From assembly GCF_008364795.1 (NCBI RefSeq), contig NZ_VTTM01000011.1:1-64000 (forward strand): a stretch of DNA of 64,000 nt, written 5' to 3'. The position numbers and the translations under genes were made by a program. The notes beneath the pieces are model-generated. The model saw only the letters and a program-made list of their open reading frames with translations. It did no database searches and was not told the DNA's origin. This stretch comes from Azospirillum oryzae. GTDB taxonomy: Bacteria; Pseudomonadota; Alphaproteobacteria; Azospirillales; Azospirillaceae. Positions 8,261 to 17,607 of the stretch are shown one piece after another (position 1 is the first letter of the stretch; each line of letters begins with the position of its first letter).

Positions 8261-9616
8261 TCAGCTGACGATATCCTGTTTGATGCTCTTCCGCGCTATC
8301 ATGAATGCCGCCGCCGCCAGGACATAGACCAGCGACGTGCTGATCAACCCCCAGCGGATGGCGTCACCGGACCCCAGTGAAGGTGCGAGAAGATCGCTGA
8401 TCAGGCCGACCGACAGCGGTCCAAGGCCGAGTCCGATCAGATTGGCAAACAACAGGAAGATGGCGGTGGCCGTTGCCCTGGTGCGCGGCCGCACCAGACT
8501 CTGTACCGCCGCGAAGATCGGGCCGTAATAAATGGACTGCAGCAGCATTGGCAGACTCAGAAGGCAAAGCGCCGCCACGGTGTCCGAGGTGAGATAGGTC
8601 GCGAAAAGTGCGAAGGGAAGGCACAGGGCCGCTGCAGCGGGAATGGTCGCGTAGGCATTCAGGTTGCTGCGCAGCGCGCGATCCGTCGACCAGCCGCCCA
8701 GCCAGGTTCCGGCAGCTCCGAAGATGCCGATGATCAGGCCCAGCACCGTACCGAGAAAACCGGTGGCGCCCAGTTGGATTCCAGTGAGATTGTTCAGCCT
8801 GATCGCCAGATCGCTCAATCCATTCGCGTGATTGCGCAGGAAGAAGGAGCTTTGAAAGGCGAGATTGCTGAAAATCCCAAAGCTCATGGCCACCATTGCG
8901 ACCGTGAGCCAGAAATAGGTTCGATTTTTGCCGAGTTCGTGCAGTGCCTCCTTCAGGGTGGGCGCGTTTTGCGCCTCGCTGGCGGCGAAGGAGGAGTCTC
9001 GCGGCTCGGGTAGAGTGAAATAAGCCAGAAGCCCAAGGATAATGCCGGGCACCCCGACCAGCGCGAAGGATGCGCGCCAGCCGAGCTTGTCCGCGATCAG
9101 GCCGCCGACCACCATCCCGACCAGGGAACCGGCCGGAATGCCCATCGAGAAGAATGCCAGCGCCGATGCCCGCTTTTCCCTGGTCGTGTAATCGCTGATC
9201 AGTGACTGGGATGCCGGCGTGCAGCCGGCCTCGCCAACCCCGACACCGACCCTGGCGAGGAACAGCTGGGTGAAGTTCTGGGCCACGCCACAGGTTGCCG
9301 TGAAAAAGCTCCAGGTGATCGCTGACAGCGCGATGATCCTGACCCGGTTCGCACGCTCTGCCCACCGGGCGATCGGAAGGGCCAGCGTCGCGTAGAAGAT
9401 GGCGAAGGAAAGGCCGGTCAACGACCCCAGCTGCCAATCGGCGAGACCGAGTTCACGCTTGATCGGCTCCGCCAGGATATTGACGATCTGACGGTCGACG
9501 AAGTTCAGCATGTAAACGAGGAACAACATGATCAAGGCATAGCGTCGATAGTGGATCGACAGGACCGTCGGTTTCGGCTGCAGCACCGATATCGTGGTCG
9601 TTGCGTCTTCGATCAT
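8261..9616 (-). CDS. MFS transporter, Spinster-like
   Basis: A 451-residue major facilitator protein with about 12 hydrophobic segments. After the first helix it has the typical LNFVDRQIVNILAEPIKREL loop, and later GVGEAGCTPASQSLISD, both seen in the Spinster-type MFS group found in sphingomonad and proteobacterial catabolic clusters. It probably imports the substrate of the downstream pathway across the inner membrane. The ATG at 9616 follows GGAG by seven bases; a start at 9643 has weaker support. It is the last gene of the minus-strand series that begins at 20823 and may share its transcript. Confidence 0.9.
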   Translation of the reverse strand: MIEDATTTISVLQPKPTVLSIHYRRYALIMLFLVYMLNFVDRQIVNILAEPIKRELGLADWQLGSLTGLSFAIFYATLALPIARWAERANRVRIIALSAITWSFFTATCGVAQNFTQLFLARVGVGVGEAGCTPASQSLISDYTTREKRASALAFFSMGIPAGSLVGMVVGGLIADKLGWRASFALVGVPGIILGLLAYFTLPEPRDSSFAASEAQNAPTLKEALHELGKNRTYFWLTVAMVAMSFGIFSNLAFQSSFFLRNHANGLSDLAIRLNNLTGIQLGATGFLGTVLGLIIGIFGAAGTWLGGWSTDRALRSNLNAYATIPAAAALCLPFALFATYLTSDTVAALCLLSLPMLLQSIYYGPIFAAVQSLVRPRTRATATAIFLLFANLIGLGLGPLSVGLISDLLAPSLGSGDAIRWGLISTSLVYVLAAAAFMIARKSIKQDIVS

Positions 9617-9727
9617 ACGGCAGTCTCCAAAAAGACCGGGCACAAGGGGGCCGGGTCGGTTTCGGTCGGAACGCGGTGTCGGGAGGCGCGGGGAATGCTG
9701 GCGGCCGGCCTGCGGCTCGGCATGCGG

Positions 9728-11545
9728 TCAGAACTTGACGCCGGTGCTGATGAGAAACACGTCACGGTCGGCGCGCGGGTCGTAGGGGCCGGCCAAGGTC
9801 GTCAGGTAGGTGAGGTTGAAGAGATAGCTGTCCTTGACCGCGCCATCGAGGGCGAGCCGGAGGATCTGGCGCCCCTGATTGAACGCGCCGTCATAGGACG
9901 TCCCGTTGACGTCGTGGGCGAAGGCGACGGACGGCTTGAGGTTCACCCCCGGCAGAACGTCCTGATAGCTCAGGCTCGCCTGAAGGCGATACCCCCACGA
10001 GAATGGCGTCACGAAGCCCCTGGTGGTGCAGGCCTTGGGATCGGCCCCGGCCGCGCAGACGCCGTTGTTGGGGCCGGTTCCGAAAATGTCGGAGCGGCCA
10101 TAACGGCGGAAATTGGGGTCCGGCAGATCGTGGACATATTTGGCGCCGACCTCGCCGCCGAGGGTCAAGGTGCCGCCGATCACACTCCCGATGTCGCCCG
10201 ATGCGGCGAGCTGCCCCTGGGTGACGTGAAAACGCTCGTAACCGGCGAACGGTCCGCCCAGGGGAACCGAGGCGAAATCCCGCGCCAGCACACCGGTTCC
10301 GCTCACGGCGGCCTGCAAAAGATCGGGGGCGTTGAAGCCGAGCGGCTGGTTGAATTTATGATCGAGTTCGCCCGCGACCCGCAGCTTGATAGAGGGAACG
10401 CTGGTGGCGAAGCTGCCGGACAGCATTTTGATATTTTTGGGGTACTGGAACCGATAGGCCGGATTCAAGCCATCCGGATCTCCCGGCAGGAAGATGGCGC
10501 CGGTCCGGCCGGTCCGGTCGGCCTCGACATAGCCGGTCCGCGAGTGAATGTTGGTGAAGTGGAGCGAAAGCCGGGTGCCGATGTCCGGCACCAGATATGA
10601 GGCGCCGACACCGAACTGGCCGGCATCACCCGCCGTCCCGTCGCTGCGACGCTTCAGGAATCGCCCGGTTGCCAGCCCGTCGCCCGAGGACAAGGCATTG
10701 GACACCATGACCATGTCGCAACCCGGTGAGGCGTAATCGGCGGTGGCGGCGAATGTTCCGCAACCCGGCTGCGTCGATGTCGCCGATAGAAGCTGATAGA
10801 AGACGTCGAGGCTTGCGGTCGGCGAGAGGTCGACCTTGCCCGACAGCGCCAGGAACGGCTTCGCTCCCTCCTGCGGCTGCAAGCCCGGCCGGGACAAGGC
10901 GGCGAAGTCGCGCGGGTTGATGTCACGGAGGCCGCCGGGAATTGTGAATGCCGGACCCCATTCGATGGTCTGCTGGCCGGCCTTGAACGAGATGGGGAGC
11001 CCACCGGTGGAGAACCGACCCTTGACGTAAGCGTCGGCGAGGGAGATGCCGCGGAATTTGGCGCCTTGCGAAAAACCACGGTCGGACAATGGGCCGCCGG
11101 CATAATTGTTCGGCAGGTTGCCCAGCGCGACATGCCCCTCGGCAAGTGTGTAGTCGTACCAGCCCTTCACGCGGGTGAAAACGCCCCAGCCGTCGGCGTT
11201 GTTGGCCTCGAAATCGACCAGCCCCTTGGCGACCGTGGAAACCGGATCACCTTCCCGATAGTTCAGGTTCCCGTCGTCGGAATTGACGCCCCCCGGTGCC
11301 CCACTTCTGATCCGGAACCGTGCACCGTCGCCGGCGGGAACCAGGGACGGGTCGATGGGGCTGGCGCGAATGGCCGTTCCGACGGTGACCACGGCCCGGA
11401 TGCCACCCGACCAGTCTCCTTCCTTGAATTCCCAGGCATGGGCCGGCCATGCGATCGACAGGGCGGCAAGGATCGCCGCTTTCCGGCCTATGCCAATGCT
11501 TGTCCACCATGCGGCACGGGGTGCCGACAGACTCAGGTCCCCCAT
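9728..11545 (-). CDS. DUF1302-type outer-membrane protein
   Basis: A 605-residue protein with a signal sequence (about residues 20-37, ending AWPAHA) directly followed by WEFKEGDWSGGIRAVVTVGTA. It has repeated alternating beta segments and a C-terminal phenylalanine (ISTGVKF), as in outer-membrane barrels. Its sequence style and length match the DUF1302 family, whose genes accompany acyl-CoA ligase and hydrophobic-substrate degradation clusters. A role in uptake of the pathway substrate is inferred. GGGAGG lies four bases before the ATG. Upstream, 11546-11805 (260 bases) holds no gene; its last 80 bases are markedly AT-rich. Confidence 0.86.
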   Translation of the reverse strand: MGDLSLSAPRAAWWTSIGIGRKAAILAALSIAWPAHAWEFKEGDWSGGIRAVVTVGTAIRASPIDPSLVPAGDGARFRIRSGAPGGVNSDDGNLNYREGDPVSTVAKGLVDFEANNADGWGVFTRVKGWYDYTLAEGHVALGNLPNNYAGGPLSDRGFSQGAKFRGISLADAYVKGRFSTGGLPISFKAGQQTIEWGPAFTIPGGLRDINPRDFAALSRPGLQPQEGAKPFLALSGKVDLSPTASLDVFYQLLSATSTQPGCGTFAATADYASPGCDMVMVSNALSSGDGLATGRFLKRRSDGTAGDAGQFGVGASYLVPDIGTRLSLHFTNIHSRTGYVEADRTGRTGAIFLPGDPDGLNPAYRFQYPKNIKMLSGSFATSVPSIKLRVAGELDHKFNQPLGFNAPDLLQAAVSGTGVLARDFASVPLGGPFAGYERFHVTQGQLAASGDIGSVIGGTLTLGGEVGAKYVHDLPDPNFRRYGRSDIFGTGPNNGVCAAGADPKACTTRGFVTPFSWGYRLQASLSYQDVLPGVNLKPSVAFAHDVNGTSYDGAFNQGRQILRLALDGAVKDSYLFNLTYLTTLAGPYDPRADRDVFLISTGVKF

Positions 11546-11805
11546 CTTTCCTCCCTTTGAAGATTTATTGGAGTTGAGACAAGGAAGCCCTTCCCCGATC
11601 TTTCCGGACGGGCCAGGGTTCGGTCTTCCAATTTTTCCTTGAGAGCACTCGGCATGGACTCAGATGCAGGGCAATCGCATCTGAGGGTGGATCGACAACA
11701 ATCCACTTCGAATGTCCTTCTCACCGCAAGGAGAGAGGGAGTTCGTTATCAAATAAAATCAAAATACGATGACAAGAACGCTGATAACCAGTACTATCCA
11801 ACGGA

Positions 11806-12330
11806 TTAGAAATATTCCATACGACCGAATTTGCCTGAAGAATAAATCAGCGGAACTTTATGCTGATTGTGATTGTGGATCTGGGCGACAACGGCGCCGA
11901 TCATGATCGTATGGGTGGCGACTTCCAGGGTGTCCTGTACTCTGCAATCGAAGCTGCAAACGGATTGGAGAAGGACTGGAACCCCGGTGACCATCTCGCC
12001 CCATTCAGTGGGGGAGAAACGGGATGCGCCCTTGCTGCCGTCCATCGCCGCAAAGCGTTCCGCCAGTTGGACCTGATCGGCGGAAAGGACATTCCAGGAA
12101 AAGGCGCCGGTCCGGAGAATGACGTCGTGGGCCTCGGCACTGCGGTTGATGCAGGCAAGCACCATCGGCGGCTCGACGCACAAGGAAACCGCGGCGGTGA
12201 CGGTCAGGCCACGCCTGTCGGCACCTAGGCCCGATGCCACAATGGAGACCGAGCCCACAACGGAGCGCAATGCACTCTTGAAGGCTGCCGTCTCCACATG
12301 GTTTGGAACCGGCAAATCTTGTCCTGACAT
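11806..12330 (-). CDS. Flavin reductase family protein
   Basis: A 174-residue flavin reductase-like (split-barrel) protein. It contains FKSALRSVVGSVSIVAS, the FMN-binding DRRGLTVTAAVSLCVEPPMV stretch and a C-terminal KVPLIYSSGKFGRME, all typical of HpaC-type NAD(P)H:flavin oxidoreductases. It would supply reduced flavin to the luciferase-like monooxygenase encoded at 16300-17439 in the same gene series. The ATG at 12330 has GAGG six bases upstream; a frame opening at 12405 lacks a site. The C-terminal end (YF at 11809) is complete. Confidence 0.92.
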   Translation of the reverse strand: MSGQDLPVPNHVETAAFKSALRSVVGSVSIVASGLGADRRGLTVTAAVSLCVEPPMVLACINRSAEAHDVILRTGAFSWNVLSADQVQLAERFAAMDGSKGASRFSPTEWGEMVTGVPVLLQSVCSFDCRVQDTLEVATHTIMIGAVVAQIHNHNQHKVPLIYSSGKFGRMEYF

Positions 12331-12420
12331 GGTGAACCTCACGCAAGGCAGTGGAATGGCGTGCCGCCAACGCTGGTTGGCGCCGCGTGACTGGTCGTTC
12401 GGCATCTGTGTTGGACGGCG

Positions 12421-13551
12421 CTACGGGGTGGCGGTGGCGACCGGCAGCGTCCGGTGCTCCACGATGTTCAGCCCATAGCCCCTGAGCGCGACCGGGACAT
12501 GCTGCGAGTTGGACAGAAGGATCATGTCGTGAATGCCGAGATCCGCCAGAACCTGGGCGCCGACGCCATAGTTGCGCAGCTCGGCCTTGTCGACGAGCGG
12601 CTCACCCGACTTCACCCGAAGAAGCTGTGAGATCGCCATATCGCGGCTGAACAGCACGATCACGCCTCTCCCTTCGGCGGCGATCGCCTGCATGGATCGG
12701 GCGACGATATCGCCGCGATCACCGTTCTGGCCGAGCACGTCCGACAGGATGTCCAGCGCGTGCATGCGCACCAGGGTCGGCCTCTCGTCAATCACGCCCT
12801 TCACCAGCGCAATCGCTTCGGTCTCGATTGCCTTGATGCGGAAGGTGATGGCGCTCCATTCACCGCCCCATCGGCTGTCGAATTTCGCGGTGACGACACG
12901 CTCGACATCATGATCGTGGCGGCGGCGGAAGGCGATCAGGTCGCGGATCGTGCCGATCTTGAGAGCGTGACGCTGGGCGAAGGCGACGAGATCGTCCAGG
13001 CGGGCCATCGTCCCGTCCTCCTTCATGATCTCGCAGATCACGCCCGAGGGATTGAGGCCGGCAAGACGCGCGACATCCACCGCCGCCTCGGTATGCCCCG
13101 CACGGACCAGCACGCCGCCGGGTCGGGAGACCAGTGGAAATATGTGGCCCGGCGAGACGATATGGCCGGGCCCCCTGGCCGCGTCGATCGCCACCGCCAC
13201 CGTTCGCGCACGGTCCGCCGCGGAGATGCCGGTGGACACCCCCTCGCGCGCCTCGATGGAAACGGTGAAGGCGGTCCCGTGGCGGGTGCCGTTTTCCGCA
13301 CTCATCAATTTGAGGCCGAGCTGATCGACCCGCTCCTTGCCGAGCGCCAGACAGATGAGGCCCTTGCCATGCGATGCCATGAAGTTGATCGCCTCGGGCG
13401 TCGCCATCTGCGCCGGAATGACAAGATCGCCCTCGTTCTCCCGATCCTCGTCGTCGACGAGGATGAACATTCGGCCATTGCGGGCCTCTTCGATGATCTC
13501 CATCGTAGAGGACAGAAATGGATGGCGTGGATTGCAGGGCAGCATCGTCAT
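12421..13551 (-). CDS. ribBA: RibBA-type protein: DHBP synthase with degenerate GTP cyclohydrolase II half
   Basis: A 376-residue two-domain protein. Residues about 10-205 are 3,4-dihydroxy-2-butanone-4-phosphate synthase with intact motifs: DDEDRENEGDLVIPAQ, RHGTAFTVSI, TGISAADRA and RAGHTEAAVD. Residues about 215-365 align with GTP cyclohydrolase II, but the zinc-binding region that normally reads HSECLTGD...RCDCG is HALDILSD...NGDRG here, so all three cysteines are gone. This half should not be catalytic, a state known for other alphaproteobacterial RibBA proteins. GGAGG lies seven bases before the ATG. Its place inside a flavin-dependent catabolic operon suggests extra flavin supply; this is inferred. 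Confidence 0.9.
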   Translation of the reverse strand: MTMLPCNPRHPFLSSTMEIIEEARNGRMFILVDDEDRENEGDLVIPAQMATPEAINFMASHGKGLICLALGKERVDQLGLKLMSAENGTRHGTAFTVSIEAREGVSTGISAADRARTVAVAIDAARGPGHIVSPGHIFPLVSRPGGVLVRAGHTEAAVDVARLAGLNPSGVICEIMKEDGTMARLDDLVAFAQRHALKIGTIRDLIAFRRRHDHDVERVVTAKFDSRWGGEWSAITFRIKAIETEAIALVKGVIDERPTLVRMHALDILSDVLGQNGDRGDIVARSMQAIAAEGRGVIVLFSRDMAISQLLRVKSGEPLVDKAELRNYGVGAQVLADLGIHDMILLSNSQHVPVALRGYGLNIVEHRTLPVATATP

Positions 13552-13572
13552 GACATTCCTCCGATCACCGCA

Positions 13573-15477
13573 TCACATGTTCGACAGCGCCTGACGGATC
13601 AGCGAATCCTCGGAATCGTCGTAGAGTGAATTTATCAGCGCCGCGTAACGCTCGTTCAGCACCTTGCGCCGCTTTTTCCTGGTTGCCGTCATGACTCCAT
13701 TTTCGGCCGACAGCTCTTCGGGAAGAATCCGGAACGACTTTATCTGTTCGACCGGCGCCAGCCTCTGGTTCGCCTTGGCGACCTCCCCCTCGATCAGGTG
13801 GATGACCGCTTCCGACGAACAGAAATCCGAGTAGTCGTTTATCGTTTCATTCCGCGCCTTCACCCAGTCCATCATCGCGATGCGGTCGACCTCGATCAGC
13901 GCCACGAGGTATTTCCGTCCGTCACCGCAAACAGCGGCTTCCGATATGTACGGGCTTCGACGCAGTTCGTTCTCGATCTGCGCCGGACTGATCGACTTGC
14001 CGCCGGAGGTGTTGATGATATCCTTTTTCCGGTCGATGATCGCCAGTTGGCCATCGGGCCGGACCTCGACGATGTCGCCGGTGTGGAGCCATCCGTCGCG
14101 CAGAGCCTCCAGCGTGTCGTCAGGCTTGTTCAGGTAACCCGTGAACAGGCCGGGTCCCGTCACCAGCATTTCACCGTCGCCGGCGACCCTCGTCTTCCAG
14201 CGGGGATCGGCGATCGGAACACCGATCGTGCCGGGCTTCGACCAGTCCCGCATCTGGCCGGTGTTCGCGCCGACCAGTTCGGTCTGCCCGTAGACCTCCT
14301 TGAGGTTCACCCCCCATGTCTGCCACAGCTTCACGACGTCCGGCGGCATCGGTGCGGAGGCGGTGTAAGCGTAACGGAGTTGGTCCAGACCGATCTCCGC
14401 TAGGAGCGGAAGGAAGACCTGATCGCGGCAGGTCGCGAAAAGCGCCTGGAGAAAGGGATCGTCCGGACCGTCCGCCTGTCGATCCGCCAGCGCCTTCTGG
14501 GCGATGGACATCGCGAAGCGGTAGGATTTCTTGCCGATCGAAGCCGACGCATTGATCCTGCTGACCAGTTCGGCGGCGTAGCGCTGATAGAAGCGCGGCG
14601 GCGCCATCCAATAGGTCGGCTTCACATCCCGGATGGTCGTCGCGAAGTCCGCTCCGGTCTCGCCGAAATAGGGCGTGACCTCGCTGATGAGAGGAAGAAC
14701 GATCCCCTGCCCGAGCCCGACGACATGGGAGAGGGGGAGATGGACGACCACCCGCTGGGGTTCGCGGAAAAGCGCCGGGCAAAAGTGTCCGACGGTCAGC
14801 AGCCCCTCGATCAGCGACCGGTGGGTGAGAATCGCGCCCTTGGGATTGCCGGTCGTCCCGGAGGTGTAGACGATGCTCGCATTGTCTTCCGCACGCGCCA
14901 TGGCTGCCCGCTCGTCGAGCAGCGACGCACAGTCGGACGACGAGGCGGAAAACCGCGGCAGCGAGACGATGTTCTTCGATGACGGAACCGCCGGATCGAA
15001 GACCACGATCTTTTTCAGCGTCTCCGCCTGCCGGCTGCGGAGAAGGATGGCGAGTTCCTTCTCTCCGGCGACGAAGGCGAACCTGCTCCCGGAGTCCGCC
15101 AGGAAGTACTCCACCTCCTCCGTCGAAGAGGTGAAATAAATCCCTACCGCCACGCCGCCGGAACAGACCGTCGCCATGTAGGCGACCACCCATTCCTGCG
15201 AGATGTCCCCCATGATGGCGACGTGGTCCCCCTTTTCCAGACCATGGTCGAGGAGGGCGCGCGAAAGCGCTGCGACGTCCCTGGCGAACTCACTCCAGGT
15301 CGTGGCGTGCCACGTGCCGGCACGCTTCTGGAAGAACGCCACGGCCTCGCCCCTGCCATCCCGGCGGTCACGCAGCAGCGACGCCAGCGTCCCGTCTTCA
15401 TGCGCAGTCGGCGAGACAGTCGCGGAGGGGGCAATCGTGGGCAGGACGGGCAGAGAAAGGGAATGCGGCCCGCCCAT
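13573..15477 (-). CDS. AMP-forming acyl-CoA ligase, long-chain (FadD15-like)
   Basis: A 634-residue adenylate-forming enzyme. The P-loop reads VYTSGTTGNPKGAILTHRSL, the middle motif reads YGQTELVGAN, and the hinge region reads GWLHTGDIVEV...DRKKDIINTSGGKSISP. Length and insertions match the FadD15/ACSL-like group rather than short-chain synthetases. It would activate a carboxylic acid intermediate with ATP and CoA. The ATG at 15477 is one base after the stop of the crotonase gene. A TTG at 15498 is possible but less likely. Confidence 0.92.
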   Translation of the reverse strand: MGGPHSLSLPVLPTIAPSATVSPTAHEDGTLASLLRDRRDGRGEAVAFFQKRAGTWHATTWSEFARDVAALSRALLDHGLEKGDHVAIMGDISQEWVVAYMATVCSGGVAVGIYFTSSTEEVEYFLADSGSRFAFVAGEKELAILLRSRQAETLKKIVVFDPAVPSSKNIVSLPRFSASSSDCASLLDERAAMARAEDNASIVYTSGTTGNPKGAILTHRSLIEGLLTVGHFCPALFREPQRVVVHLPLSHVVGLGQGIVLPLISEVTPYFGETGADFATTIRDVKPTYWMAPPRFYQRYAAELVSRINASASIGKKSYRFAMSIAQKALADRQADGPDDPFLQALFATCRDQVFLPLLAEIGLDQLRYAYTASAPMPPDVVKLWQTWGVNLKEVYGQTELVGANTGQMRDWSKPGTIGVPIADPRWKTRVAGDGEMLVTGPGLFTGYLNKPDDTLEALRDGWLHTGDIVEVRPDGQLAIIDRKKDIINTSGGKSISPAQIENELRRSPYISEAAVCGDGRKYLVALIEVDRIAMMDWVKARNETINDYSDFCSSEAVIHLIEGEVAKANQRLAPVEQIKSFRILPEELSAENGVMTATRKKRRKVLNERYAALINSLYDDSEDSLIRQALSNM

Positions 15478-15478
15478 C

Positions 15479-16267
15479 TCAATTGCCGCCTTCTGCAAAG
15501 CGTTTGCGCTTCTCGCGGAAGGCGGCGACGGCCTCCTTGCGCTCCGGACTGTGGAAGGTGAGCATCTCGTGCGCCATGGCGGTGTCGAGATTCAGGTGCA
15601 CCTGATCCTTGATCAGCTTGTTGACGGCGTATTTGGTCCAGACGATGGCGTCGCGGGGGCCGGACGCGAGCATCTCGGCGTAGCGGACCGCATGCTCGAC
15701 GACGGTTCCTTCCGGCACGACCTTGTTGATCATTCCGGCCGCCGCCGCTTCCTCCGCCGAAATGAAGTCGCCGGTCATCAGATAGTGCTTCGCCCGCACC
15801 GGCCCCAGAAGGAGCGGCCAGATCACCGCACCGCCGTCACCGGCAACGACGCCGGCCGTCACATGCGTGTCGGCGAAGCGGACGCCGGGCTGGGCGAAGA
15901 CGACGTCGCAGAACAGTGCGAGCGTGGCGCCCAGGCCGACGGCGACGCCATTCACGGCGGCGATCAGCGGCGCTTCCAACTCGAGCATGTTGCGGATGAG
16001 ATGGCGCCCGGAACGGGTGGGCGAAATCGGCCCAAGAGTGTCATCGAGCGCGTTCTGATCGCCGCCGGAGCAGAAGCCGCGCCCCGCACCGGTCAGGACG
16101 ACGGCCTTGACCGTCCGGTCGTTGTCGAGATCCGCGAACAGCTCTTCCAGCGCGGCGTGCATCGGCCAATCGATGGCGTTGAGGATTTCCGGCCGGTTCA
16201 GGGTGACGATGGCCACGCCGCTCGCACGTTTCTCGACGAGCAGGCCCCTGTAGGTCTTGTCGGTCAT
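15479..16267 (-). CDS. Enoyl-CoA hydratase/isomerase family protein (crotonase) 1
   Basis: A 262-residue crotonase-fold protein with the oxyanion-hole motifs GRGFCSGGDQNAL and NGVAVGLGATLALFCD. Where classical hydratases have a Pro-Glu pair (E144 in rat ECH), this protein reads FADTHVTAGVVAGDGGA, so the first catalytic glutamate seems to be replaced. The exact reaction may therefore differ from simple hydration. The FAD(T/P)HV...GDGGA pattern recurs in other crotonases annotated only by family. It sits between the luciferase-like monooxygenase and the long-chain ligase genes. Confidence 0.88.
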   Translation of the reverse strand: MTDKTYRGLLVEKRASGVAIVTLNRPEILNAIDWPMHAALEELFADLDNDRTVKAVVLTGAGRGFCSGGDQNALDDTLGPISPTRSGRHLIRNMLELEAPLIAAVNGVAVGLGATLALFCDVVFAQPGVRFADTHVTAGVVAGDGGAVIWPLLLGPVRAKHYLMTGDFISAEEAAAAGMINKVVPEGTVVEHAVRYAEMLASGPRDAIVWTKYAVNKLIKDQVHLNLDTAMAHEMLTFHSPERKEAVAAFREKRKRFAEGGN

Positions 16268-16299
16268 ATGAGACTCTCTTCAGATCGGTCGAGAGGGGA

Positions 16300-17439
16300 T
16301 CAGGCCGAAGCGCTTGTCTTTCGCATCATGCGGATCTGTTCGAGTATCTCGTCGGTCGGACGAACCACATTGTTGCGGTCGTTGAAATGAGGGATGACAT
16401 GGCGGCCGACCAACTCGATCGCCTTCATGATCTCAGCGTGAGAAACCGAGTCGATGTGGAACAGGATTTCTTCGGCGCCGGTTTCGATGAACCGTTCCAA
16501 CTGGCGGATGACCGTATCCGGGCTGCCGCAAACCAGGCTGGCCGAGTCATTGAGGAGATAATCCCAGTCGGTGGCTGCGCGCTGGAGCGCTTCCAGCCCT
16601 TCCCCCATGTAGGCGTAGTCGTCCGCGATCTTCGCGAGCCTCGGATAGGCATCGGTCGAGATGCGAGCGTACTGCATCAGCGGCTCGGCATAGATGTCCT
16701 TCGCCGCCTGATCGGTTTCGGCAATCCCGAGGAACACCGGCATGCCGAGGCGCGGACGGTCGAGGGGGCCGTTCGGGTCCCGGCGCCAGTTCGACCGATA
16801 GGCTTCGACCATCTTCGCCTGGGCGTCCCAGCCCTGGTACAGCGTGTGGCTGAGGACGGCGAGCCCCTGACGGGCCGCCCAGACATGGCTGCGCTCGCTG
16901 GTCGCGGCGATGCCCATCAGCGGATAGGGCTTCTGGAGCGGTTTCGGCACCAGCATGCGCGGCGGAACCTGATAATGCTTGCCCTCGAAGGTGAAGATGT
17001 CCTTGCTGAAGGCTTCGCGGATGAGCGCGATCCCTTCCTCCATCTGCTCGAGGGTTTCCGCGGGTTCGACGTTGAAGGCGCGCATGGCGATGGTGGTGTT
17101 CGCCCGGCCGCAGTACAGCTCCATGCGCCCGTTGGACAGGATGTCGGTGACCGCGGCACGTTCCGCCGTGCGGAGTGCGTGGTTGATCTTCTTGGGCATC
17201 AGCGAAACCGCCGGCCTCAGCCGGATGCGGGACGTGACCGCCGCGAGGTAGCCATACACGACTTCGGGAGCCGAACTGGAGATCCCTCCCAAGGCGACAT
17301 GCTGCTCGGACAGGCTGACGATGTCGAAACCCATCTTCTCGGCAAACACCGCTTCTTCGACGAGTTCATGAAGCCGGCGCGAATAGCTTTGGCCAACCAG
17401 GGTTTCCTGCTCGGACCAGAAACCGAACTTGACTGCCAT
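16300..17439 (-). CDS. Luciferase-like (LLM class) flavin-dependent monooxygenase
   Basis: A 379-residue member of the bacterial luciferase-like TIM-barrel family. The N-terminal MAVKFGFWSEQ, the VSLSEQHVALGG stretch, the RIRLRPAVSLMP strand and the C-terminal LVCGSPDTVIRQLERFIETG are typical. Such enzymes use reduced FMN from a separate reductase to oxidise ketones (Baeyer-Villiger type), heterocycles or C-N bonds. The flavin reductase at 11806-12330 is the likely partner. AGAGGG lies seven bases before the ATG at 17439; the longer frame to 17496 has no site. It is the probable key step of this gene cluster, but the substrate cannot be deduced. Confidence 0.92.
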   Translation of the reverse strand: MAVKFGFWSEQETLVGQSYSRRLHELVEEAVFAEKMGFDIVSLSEQHVALGGISSSAPEVVYGYLAAVTSRIRLRPAVSLMPKKINHALRTAERAAVTDILSNGRMELYCGRANTTIAMRAFNVEPAETLEQMEEGIALIREAFSKDIFTFEGKHYQVPPRMLVPKPLQKPYPLMGIAATSERSHVWAARQGLAVLSHTLYQGWDAQAKMVEAYRSNWRRDPNGPLDRPRLGMPVFLGIAETDQAAKDIYAEPLMQYARISTDAYPRLAKIADDYAYMGEGLEALQRAATDWDYLLNDSASLVCGSPDTVIRQLERFIETGAEEILFHIDSVSHAEIMKAIELVGRHVIPHFNDRNNVVRPTDEILEQIRMMRKTSASA

Positions 17440-17607
17440 TTGGATGCCCTCTCGGGTTTGTTTGGATTGTCTCTTGAGTGACTGAAAGCTTGTCACGAAG
17501 TAGGCGGCAGAACCTGCCGAAGATCCGTCACGCCGACTGAGCGTTCAGAACATTATTTTGTGTAGGAATGATTGGCAGGATTGTCGGACGGCACCGGCGG
17601 CGCGGTG

